The translations under genes and the position numbers were made by a program. From positions 372,001-436,000 of the forward strand of contig NZ_JAIGQB010000003.1 in assembly GCF_021083185.1 (NCBI RefSeq): a stretch of DNA of 64,000 bases, in the 5' to 3' direction. This document shows positions 45,001 to 52,035 of this stretch, piece after piece. The first letter of the stretch is position 1. Each line of letters begins with the position of its first letter. The stretch comes from Nocardioides furvisabuli (GTDB lineage: Bacteria > Actinomycetota > Actinomycetes > Propionibacteriales > Nocardioidaceae). The notes beneath the pieces are model-generated. The model was given only the letters and a program-made list of their open reading frames with translations, had not been told where the DNA came from and did no database searches.

Positions 45001-46534
45001 GCCTCGCCACGACGGCTGGACCGACGCCGCCCACGACACTGCCCACCTCGTCGGCTTCCGCGCCCGGACCGTACGCCGACCCGGTGCCGCCGCGTTCGGC
45101 GCGCTCGTCGCGATCGGCCTCACCCTCGTCTTCGCGCTCGCACCGGCGGCCTTCGACACGGGCGCCCTGGACCAGCCGGCGCTGACCCGTGCGACCGCGT
45201 CGCTGCGCGACAACCTCGGCGCGGCCTTCATCGGAGTCCTGCTGCTGGCGGTCAGCTCCTCGATGAGCAGCGGCGGCGGTCGCGAGCTGCTCTCGCGCAG
45301 CGAGGCCGCGATCCACCCCCTCAGTCCCGTGACCGAGCACCTCGGCGCACTGCTGCTCGCCCCGCTCAACCTCGCCTGGCTGGTCCAGACGTGGGCCCTG
45401 CTCGCGGTCACCGCGCTCGTCGCGCCGACCGGCCGCCTCCTCGGCGCGCAGGTGGTCGTGCTGGCGTGGGTGCTGGCCGCCACCGCGCTCGGTCAGGCGA
45501 TCGGCTGGGTCGCGGAGGGCGTACGGCGCACGCCCCACGGCGTCGTCACCGTCCGCGTGGCCGCGGGCGTGGTCGTCGTCGCGCTCGCCGGCCTGCACCT
45601 CGCCGGCGCGCTCGGATCCATCGTCCGGTCGCTGCCGACGACCTGGGTCGCCGAGACGGCGCAGACCTCGTCGTGGCCGCTGGTGGTCGTGGTGCTGCTC
45701 GGTGTGTTCGGGGCCGCCGTCGCCCTCGGCGTCCGGCCCGCCGCGTGGGCCCTCGGGCTGCCGCCGCGTGAGGAGCTGCGCGTCCAGTCCGGCGTGCACG
45801 AGGCCCGGCACGCACCGGAGCCGCGCTGGGGCTCGCCCGAGCGTGCGCTGCTCCGCCGCCTCGACCGCGGGTCGGTGTGGCGCTCGGTGGGCATGCGTCG
45901 GGGGCTCGTCGTGCTGGGCCTCGGCCCCGGCCTGGTCGCGCTCGTGGCGGGGCTGCAGTGGAGCTCGGTGATGCTGCTGCCCGGCCTCACCGCCAGCGGC
46001 GCCGCGCTGCTCTTCGGGGTCAACGCCTGGTGCCTCGACGGCAAGGGCATGGTGTGGCGCGAGACGCTGCCGGTCGCCGCGGGCGACGTGTTCGACGTAC
46101 GCGCCCTCGTCGTCCTCGAGTGCATGGCTGCGGTGTCCGCGGCGACGGTCGTGATGGCGCTCCTTCGCAACGGCCCGCCGCCGCTCGTGGTCGGCGTCAG
46201 CGTCGCGGCGTGCTGGCTCGTCGTGCTCGTGCAGGTGCTCGCGATCGTCATGTCGTGGTCGGTCCGCTCGCCCTACTCCGCGGACCTCTCCTCGCCGCGC
46301 GCGACGCCCGCGCCGCACGCCGCGATGGCCGGCTACGCCGGCAAGCTGTCCCTCGTCACCACCCTCACCGGGATGGTGTTCACCACCGTCTCGACCGGTC
46401 CGTGGGCCTGGCTGCCGGCCGTGCTGGCGCTGCCCTTCCTCGCCTGGTCGGGCTGGCGGCTGGTCCGGGCCCGGCGGCGCTGGCTCGCCCCCGAGGAGCG
46501 GGCACGCGTGGTGCTGACGGTTGCCGCTGTCTGA
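44984..46534 (+). CDS. ABC transporter permease, unidentified exporter
   Basis: A 516-aa membrane protein with about ten or more hydrophobic segments in two halves separated by a hydrophilic loop (about 260-300). There is no recognisable substrate-binding motif. It overlaps the ATPase by 17 bp and starts with GTG. The domain layout resembles ABC-2-type permeases with a large soluble loop. The next genes on the opposite strand (peptide cassette) converge on it, so a functional tie to that cassette is possible but not shown. Confidence 0.7.
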   Translation: MRSSTEPRHDGWTDAAHDTAHLVGFRARTVRRPGAAAFGALVAIGLTLVFALAPAAFDTGALDQPALTRATASLRDNLGAAFIGVLLLAVSSSMSSGGGRELLSRSEAAIHPLSPVTEHLGALLLAPLNLAWLVQTWALLAVTALVAPTGRLLGAQVVVLAWVLAATALGQAIGWVAEGVRRTPHGVVTVRVAAGVVVVALAGLHLAGALGSIVRSLPTTWVAETAQTSSWPLVVVVLLGVFGAAVALGVRPAAWALGLPPREELRVQSGVHEARHAPEPRWGSPERALLRRLDRGSVWRSVGMRRGLVVLGLGPGLVALVAGLQWSSVMLLPGLTASGAALLFGVNAWCLDGKGMVWRETLPVAAGDVFDVRALVVLECMAAVSAATVVMALLRNGPPPLVVGVSVAACWLVVLVQVLAIVMSWSVRSPYSADLSSPRATPAPHAAMAGYAGKLSLVTTLTGMVFTTVSTGPWAWLPAVLALPFLAWSGWRLVRARRRWLAPEERARVVLTVAAV

Positions 46535-46576
46535 TGACGCTCCGTCCCACGGCACCGTCGCCTGCCGGGCGCGGGG

Positions 46577-47275
46577 TCAACGGGTGACGGCGACCCGTGC
46601 GGACCGCGTCCGAGCCTCCAGGGCGCGTACGACGACGCGGCGGAGGTCACCCAGGGAGCGGGCGGCCGCCCGCGCGGCGGCGCGGCGTGGCGTGGCCGGC
46701 GCGACCACGGCGGCCCGGAGTGCCGCCGCCTGAGCGTCGACCCACGCGGTGACCTCGGCGAGGGCGGCGGCTGGCAGGCGCCCGACCGCGTCCACCTGCA
46801 CCACGACCTGGAAGGCGGCCGTCGCGGTGCGACACGTCGCACACGTGTTGCCGACCGCGAGCGCCCGATTGGTCGGCCGGGCACGCGTGCCCGGCCCGAT
46901 GACGACCAGCTGCACCGCCAGTGCCGTCGCCGTGCAGTCCCAGCAGTCCTGCACCCAGGCCGACGCGACGTTGTCGAACCTCGCCGACGCAGGCCCTCGG
47001 ACGTAGACGACCTGCAGCGCGGTGCTGTCGCCGCGACACCCGCTGCACGACGTCACGCTGGTCGCGACCGCGTCGGCCTTCAGGGCGGCATGGCGGACCA
47101 TGACCTCGGAGACGACCACGTCGCGGTCCTCGCGCCGCTGATCGCTGGGCTGGGCGCTGGCGACGACGTCGAGGTAGCGCCGCTCGTCTGGCGACCCGCG
47201 GGGGCTCGCGTCCGCCGCACCTGCCAGCAGGAGCACCGCCACGACGGCGTGGGCAGCGAGGCCGCGGCCGGTCAC
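46577..47275 (-). CDS. Secreted protein with three 34-residue CxxC repeats
   Basis: A 232-aa protein with a signal-peptide-like N-terminus (AAHAVVAVLLLAGAADA). CxxC pairs occur at residues 77-80, 111-114 and 145-148, exactly 34 apart, each followed by an A.x.QVV strand (for example CSGCRGDSTALQVV, CWDCTATALAVQLVV, CATCRTATAAFQVVV). The repeats resemble the peptide gene cores (NxALAV...A.xQ). C-terminal half is Ala/Arg-rich helical. GTG start overlaps the protease-ATPase gene stop by 4 bp. Function unknown; a thiol carrier, disulfide-linked surface protein or peptide partner is possible. Confidence 0.65.
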   Translation of the reverse strand: MTGRGLAAHAVVAVLLLAGAADASPRGSPDERRYLDVVASAQPSDQRREDRDVVVSEVMVRHAALKADAVATSVTSCSGCRGDSTALQVVYVRGPASARFDNVASAWVQDCWDCTATALAVQLVVIGPGTRARPTNRALAVGNTCATCRTATAAFQVVVQVDAVGRLPAAALAEVTAWVDAQAAALRAAVVAPATPRRAAARAAARSLGDLRRVVVRALEARTRSARVAVTR

Positions 47276-49575
47276 GGTGCACCCCCGACGGAGAAGTTGT
47301 CAGCCACGGCCGCCGCGACGTCGACGAGCGCGTCACGCGTGCGGCGGTGCAGGGAGGACATGTCGGTGAGCGCGCCGGGCTCGAGCGCGTCGTCCCACGG
47401 GACCGTCACCACGCGCGCGCACCTCTTCTCGAAGTGCCGCCGCATCGGTTCCGGGGGTTCGCTGCCGCGCCGTTCCGCGTTCACCACCACGACGGTGCGC
47501 GCCACGAGGTCGTCGAAGCCGTGCTGGTCCATCCAGTCCAGGGTCAGCGCGCCGGCACGGCCGCCGTCGAGACCGGCCCGCACCACGAGCACGACCTGGT
47601 CGGCCTCGGTGAGCAGCCCCTGGTTGGCGCTGTCGAGGATGCCGGTGCCGGTGTCGAGCAGGATCAGGTTGTAGAAGCGGTCGAGCAGGCCGATCAGCCG
47701 GTGGTAGTCGTCGCGCGCCAGCGCCATGCCGATGCGCGGGTCGTCGTCGGAGGCGAGCACCTCGAGCCGCGACTCGAGGGCCTGCGAGGTGTAGCGGCGC
47801 AGGGCGGCGTACGTCGTGATCTGGTCGAGGTCGCGCAGGACGTCGGTCACGGTGCGGTCGTGGGGTGGCGCGACCCGGTGGGCGAGGTTGCCCGCGTCGG
47901 GGTTGGCGTCGACCGCGATGACGCGGTCGCCGCGCAGCAGCGCGAAGGTGCTTCCGAGGGCCAGCGTGATCGTCGTCTTGCCGACACCGCCCTTGCGGCT
48001 CATCACCACGACGCGGCGCGAGCCGTCGATCGGCGCACGCAGCCGGTGCTCGAGCTCGCGCCGCCGCTGCTCCGGCAGGCTGGGGCCGGGGTTGAGCAGG
48101 TGGCCGCTGCCGCGGTAGACCGCGCTGCGCCAGCCCTGTCCCGGGACCGGCGCCGGGGCGGCGTACATCACCTCGTCGGTGAAGTCCGCAGCCGAGACGA
48201 CCCGTGGCGGGTCGGCCATCGGGAGAGCCTCGTACGACGCCGGCGCGCGCGCCGCGACCCTGGTCCGTGTGAGCCGGACCAGCGTCGCGCCCACCCGCCA
48301 CAGGACCAGGACCGCGCCGAGGAGCGGCAGCAGAAGGAGGGCGATCGACACCACCGCCAGGGCCATGGCCGGCCAGTCGCGATGCTGCCACGCGAGGTCG
48401 AAGACGAGCTGCTGCAGCCGGACCCCCTCGCGTCCCCGCCGAAGGAACTCCGGGAGGTACCAGATCGACCAGCCGAGCGCCGCGACGAGCAGCGGCACCA
48501 CGACCACGACCCAGCCGACGACGAAGCGCCGCGAGCGTGGCCTGAGCTCGGTGACGCGTGGGTCGACCGGGTGGCCCGGACGCAGGCTCCGCAGCACCGG
48601 CCCGACCCGGGCGAACAGGTCCGGCACCCCGGCCAGGTCGGAGAGGACGTAGTAGCCGTCGAAGCGCACGACCGGGATGAGCTGCTGGAGCATCTGGAGC
48701 TGCAGGGCGAGCGCGGTCAGCAGCAACATGCCGCTGCCCGTCGCCACGTGGCCGGCCGCGAGCAGCAGCACCGTCAGGGCGTTGAAGTACAGCCCGCCGA
48801 GGTCGGTGCGCACGCGCCCGGCCCGCCCGAGGCGGTAGGAGTCGGTCACGTCGGTGTAGAACGCAGGGAAGACGAGGTAGAGACCGAAGCCGATCTCGCC
48901 CGGGCTCGCCCCGCCGTAGCGGCAGGCGGCCGCGTGACCGAGCTCGTGCACGAGGGCCGCGGCCGTGAGGAGCGCGTAGATCAGCAGGGCGGTCGTCGGG
49001 GTGGCGACCAGCTCGTCGACCGCCGCCCAGAGGTCCGCCCGCGCCACGAGTGCGATGTCGGCGGCGACCAGCGCGGCGAGCGCCAGCACCACGAGCGGTG
49101 GCCAGAAGAGCGGGACCAGCACTCCGGCGAGGCGGCCGACCACCCCTGCCGGCACCAGCGTGCCCTTGGCGGTCAGCGCGAGCAGCGGCCGCGCCCGCGC
49201 TGCCCTCGTCGGGTCGGGTGACTCGTCCGGGACCACCAGGCCGAGCGGTTCGAGCCGGGTGACCACGAGGTGGGCCAGGCCCTCGGTGCTCAGGGTCCGG
49301 CCGTACGCCGCGCTGACGTCGTCGGCAACCTGCTCGGCGGGCCGCGGCGGCTCGACGGCGCGCACGACGAGGTGGAGCAGCTCGGACAGCTGCACGACCT
49401 GGTCGTCCACGCGACGCACCAGGAAGGCGGGATCCTTCAGCCCGGACCCCTGGACCCGGCCCAGGAACTCCAGCCCGCGCGCCCGGCGCCAGCGCTGTGC
49501 GGTGGCGGGCGCGGTGGCGGGCGCGCCCGACGGGGGCGGCGCGGTCGTCGTGTGGTCCGTGGTCGTCAGGTTCAT
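47272..49575 (-). CDS. PqqD-like / M50 membrane protease / MinD-type ATPase fusion
   Basis: A 767-aa fusion. Residues ~45-120 resemble a PqqD/RRE-type domain (FLVRRVDDQVVQLSELLHLV). Residues ~150-440 are a multi-span M50 metalloprotease with HELGH at 210-214 and the metal/Asp-containing VRFDGYYVLSDL at about 303-313, as in peptide zinc metalloproteases. Residues ~470-760 are a MinD/ParA ATPase with P-loop KGGVGKTT at 528-535, DANPD and LDTGTG. The ATPase part, with its GWRSAVYRGSG...NPGPS linker, resembles ATPases of type VII loci. ATG 49575 has no clear ribosome site. It lies 84 bp downstream of two small peptide genes. Confidence 0.8.
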   Translation of the reverse strand: MNLTTTDHTTTAPPPSGAPATAPATAQRWRRARGLEFLGRVQGSGLKDPAFLVRRVDDQVVQLSELLHLVVRAVEPPRPAEQVADDVSAAYGRTLSTEGLAHLVVTRLEPLGLVVPDESPDPTRAARARPLLALTAKGTLVPAGVVGRLAGVLVPLFWPPLVVLALAALVAADIALVARADLWAAVDELVATPTTALLIYALLTAAALVHELGHAAACRYGGASPGEIGFGLYLVFPAFYTDVTDSYRLGRAGRVRTDLGGLYFNALTVLLLAAGHVATGSGMLLLTALALQLQMLQQLIPVVRFDGYYVLSDLAGVPDLFARVGPVLRSLRPGHPVDPRVTELRPRSRRFVVGWVVVVVPLLVAALGWSIWYLPEFLRRGREGVRLQQLVFDLAWQHRDWPAMALAVVSIALLLLPLLGAVLVLWRVGATLVRLTRTRVAARAPASYEALPMADPPRVVSAADFTDEVMYAAPAPVPGQGWRSAVYRGSGHLLNPGPSLPEQRRRELEHRLRAPIDGSRRVVVMSRKGGVGKTTITLALGSTFALLRGDRVIAVDANPDAGNLAHRVAPPHDRTVTDVLRDLDQITTYAALRRYTSQALESRLEVLASDDDPRIGMALARDDYHRLIGLLDRFYNLILLDTGTGILDSANQGLLTEADQVVLVVRAGLDGGRAGALTLDWMDQHGFDDLVARTVVVVNAERRGSEPPEPMRRHFEKRCARVVTVPWDDALEPGALTDMSSLHRRTRDALVDVAAAVADNFSVGGAP

Positions 49576-49659
49576 CGCTCTGGGTGCTCTGTCTGCTCTG
49601 GTGGGTGGAGCGGCTGACGGCGGCGGGTGCGCCAGAGCAAACGCACCCGCCGCCGGGTC

Positions 49660-49878
49660 TCACGGCGCCTGCATCTGCACCGACGCGAGGTACTGCATCG
49701 CCAGTGCGTTCGCCTGGGAGCCGATCGTGGCCGCATTGACGGCGAGGGCGAGGTTGACGCCCACGACGTTGGTGACGTTGACGCACGCGAACTGGCAGCT
49801 CAACGTCTCTCGTCGAGGCAGCGGCGTGGCCGACTCGGCGTCGAGGTCGGCCATGGCGAGCTCGGGTCGTCGGACCAT
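49660..49878 (-). CDS. Small peptide B with LPxRETLS motif (72 aa)
   Basis: The product starts with an acidic leader (MADLDAESA) then LPRRETLSCQFACVNVTN and a hydrophobic core rich in N, V and A (NLALAVNAATIGSQANALAM). A strong AAGGAGGT lies 8 nt before ATG 49878. It shares LPxRETLS and A(L/V)NAAT with the neighbouring 64-aa peptide. Cysteines occur within CQFAC. The leader, motif and core look like a secreted or processed precursor peptide, and a protease-ATPase fusion follows 84 bp downstream. Identity as a RiPP precursor is inference. Confidence 0.7.
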   Translation of the reverse strand: MVRRPELAMADLDAESATPLPRRETLSCQFACVNVTNVVGVNLALAVNAATIGSQANALAMQYLASVQMQAP

Positions 49879-49966
49879 GCGGATCCACCTCCTTCCGTGC
49901 TGGGTCGGCGGAGGGCTGGGTGACCGGGCGTGGCCTCCCCCTCCGCAGGGAGGCCACGCGCGGTGG

Positions 49967-50161
49967 TCAGCCCTGCGTGACGGTGATCGCCTGCCACGCC
50001 TCGCTGTGCGCGAGGGAGTGGAAGGTGGCCGCGTTCAGGGCCATCGACGAGTTGTTGGCGACGATGCTGGCCCAGTTGCTGTTGCCGAAGGACAGCGTCT
50101 CCCGGGTCGGAAGAAGCTCGGTCCGCTCGGTGTCGAGCTCGGTGAGTGACAGTTCCCGCAT
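49967..50161 (-). CDS. Small peptide A with LPxRETLS motif (64 aa)
   Basis: A 64-aa ORF: acidic leader (LSLTELDTERTELLPTRETLS at 4-24), then a core with NNSSMALNAATFHSL and WQAITVTQ near the end. GGGAGGTG sits 7 nt before ATG 50161, an unusually strong site. Start at 50161 is clear because the longer frame runs into the promoter. It is the first gene of the minus-strand cassette, with peptide B 88 bp downstream. The pair are paralogues. No cysteine is present, unlike peptide B. Confidence 0.7.
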   Translation of the reverse strand: MRELSLTELDTERTELLPTRETLSFGNSNWASIVANNSSMALNAATFHSLAHSEAWQAITVTQG

Positions 50162-50219
50162 GGTGTTCACCTCCCCCCGTGTGCGGTGGGTCTGACCGGG
50201 ACATCGCACGTCGACCAGC

Positions 50220-50248
50220 GTGACTCGTGCGTGACCCGGCGGTGACCG
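50220..50248. promoter_or_regulatory. SARP box: three GTGAC heptamers at 11-bp period
   Basis: GTGACTC at 50220, GTGACCC at 50231 and GTGACCG at 50242 are direct repeats separated by 4 bp, a period of exactly 11 bp, on the + strand. SARP regulators bind precisely such heptamer arrays. The site lies 58-87 bp before peptide A and 166-194 bp before the SARP gene, which begins 50414, so it could control both divergent units. Confidence 0.7.
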
Positions 50249-50413
50249 CACAGGAGCAGCTCAGGACTGGTCTGGACGTCGACCCCAATTCTCGGGATAT
50301 CGGGACGGGCGCCTGGGTCCCCGGAGCGGACTCGGGCACCGTGGACGGTCGGGGAAGCCCGCGACTCGCCGCGTGAGCCGCGGCACGGGAGAGGGAAGTC
50401 TCGGTGGTCGACC

Positions 50414-52024
50414 ATGCCGCAGACAGCGCAGGCCGTTAGTCGCGGCCTCAGGCTCCTCGGCGAGTGGCAGCTCGTCGTGGACGGGGACGTCGTCGCGCTC
50501 GGCGGCCGTGAGCAGCGCCTGTGCGCCCTGCTCGCGCTGACCGGCACGCGAGGCCGCGCACAGGTCGCCGGCACGCTGTGGCCCGAGAGCACCGACGCCC
50601 GCGCCCTGGCCAGTCTGAGACGCGCCGTCGCCCAGACCCACCAGCGGTGCCCCGGCCTGCTCGTCGCCGACCGGACCAGTGTGGCGCTGGCGGCGGACGT
50701 CGAGGTCGACGTCCACGCGCTGCGGGCGGCCGTGGACACCGCCGGTGGGCCTGACCCGGGCGACGACGCCCCGTCGGACACGGAGCTGCTGGTCACGCTC
50801 GTCGGGGAGCGCCTGCTCCCCGACTGGTACGACGCCTGGGTCGAGGAGCACCGCGACGACCTCGAGCACCAGCGGGTCAGCGCGCTCGAGCGGTTGGCCC
50901 GACGGGCACTCGACCGCAAGGACACCCTGCTCGCCGAGGACGCCGCACGTGCGGTCGTGCGCACCGAGCCGCTGCGCGAGTCGGCCCGCGAGCTGCTCGC
51001 CCGCGCCCTCCTCGACCGCGGCGACAGGGGCGGTGCCGTGCTCGAGGTCGGGCGCTATCGCGACCTCGTGAGCACCGAGCTCGGGGTGGTCCCCTCGCCT
51101 GCGCTCCTCTCCCTGCTCGAGGCGCCCGTCCCGGCCGTCCCGGTCCCGCGCGCCGCCCGGGCCGCGCGTCCGGCCGCGCCCACCGCAGCACCCGTCGACG
51201 AGGTCCTGCGGCCGGCCGGCCCGTCCAGCGTCCCGCTCGATCACGGTTCCCCACGACCGCCACCCCCACCGACCCCTCTGCCCCCCTCAGGGCCGGTCGG
51301 GCTGTCCCTTCGGGCGACCGCTGCCCGGCTGGCGGTGGGGGCGGCCCTCGTGATGGCCGTGTCCCTGTCGATCGCCAACCTCGGCCCCGACCGCGCCGAG
51401 CCGTCCGACCCGGTGTCCGTCGGCGACGGCCTCGGGCAGGATCCCGGCGCGCCGCAGACCCGGCGGGCGGAGGGCGCCGACCCGGCGTCCGCTCGCGAGG
51501 TGCGCGTGCGTCCCGTCGGAGCGTCCGAGGGGGCCGCCGTCTTCCTCGTCCGCGCCACGCGGCGGCCGGCACGCGTCCGGCTCGAGGTCGCGGGGCCGTC
51601 CGGCACGAGGGTCGTCCGCAGCGTCGTCGTCCGCAGCCGCGACGGCCGGCGACTGGTCGTGGGCGGCCTCGACGGCGGTACGTACGAGTGGTCCGCCACG
51701 TCCCCGACCGCCGCGCCCGTCGTCGGCGAGGTCCGGGTGGCGGGAACCGAGGCTCCTGTCCTGGTCGCGTCCGAGGAACCCGTGAACGCCCCGTCCCCGT
51801 CGCCCGCCACGGCGTCCGCCGGCGCGTCCACGCCCGTCTCCTCGCCGGCGCCCACCGCGACACCGACGTCGACCCCCGAGCCGAGCCCGACGTCGACCCC
51901 CGAACCGAGCCCGACGCCGAGCCCGACGCCGAGCCACAGCCCCCAGCCCAGCCCGACGCAGCACCCGAGCCCGACGGGCCAACCGACCGACCCCGGAACC
52001 CAGGACCCTGGACCCCTGGGGTGA
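50414..52024 (+). CDS. Membrane-anchored SARP/BTAD family transcriptional regulator
   Basis: A 536-aa protein. Residues ~10-95 form an OmpR-type winged helix (RLLGEWQLVVDGDVVALGGREQRLCALLALTG), and ~100-235 the BTAD (DTELLVTLVGERLLPDWYDAWVEEHRDDL, ALLDRGDRGGAVLEVGRYRDLV). A Pro-rich linker, one membrane span (about 305-323) and an extracellular part with an Ig-like or fibronectin-like region then a Pro/Thr/Ser tail (TPEPSPTSTPEPSPTPS) follow. Cytoplasmic SARPs lack this anchor, so it may sense envelope state directly. ATG 50414. A secreted protein gene follows after 11 bp. Confidence 0.8.
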   Translation: MPQTAQAVSRGLRLLGEWQLVVDGDVVALGGREQRLCALLALTGTRGRAQVAGTLWPESTDARALASLRRAVAQTHQRCPGLLVADRTSVALAADVEVDVHALRAAVDTAGGPDPGDDAPSDTELLVTLVGERLLPDWYDAWVEEHRDDLEHQRVSALERLARRALDRKDTLLAEDAARAVVRTEPLRESARELLARALLDRGDRGGAVLEVGRYRDLVSTELGVVPSPALLSLLEAPVPAVPVPRAARAARPAAPTAAPVDEVLRPAGPSSVPLDHGSPRPPPPPTPLPPSGPVGLSLRATAARLAVGAALVMAVSLSIANLGPDRAEPSDPVSVGDGLGQDPGAPQTRRAEGADPASAREVRVRPVGASEGAAVFLVRATRRPARVRLEVAGPSGTRVVRSVVVRSRDGRRLVVGGLDGGTYEWSATSPTAAPVVGEVRVAGTEAPVLVASEEPVNAPSPSPATASAGASTPVSSPAPTATPTSTPEPSPTSTPEPSPTPSPTPSHSPQPSPTQHPSPTGQPTDPGTQDPGPLG

Positions 52025-52035
52025 GGAGGACCGCC

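Noticed and set aside
51890..52020. Tandem Pro-Ser-Thr coding repeats as a mobile or recombination element
   Set aside because: They encode the disordered extracellular tail of the SARP; ordinary low-complexity coding sequence.
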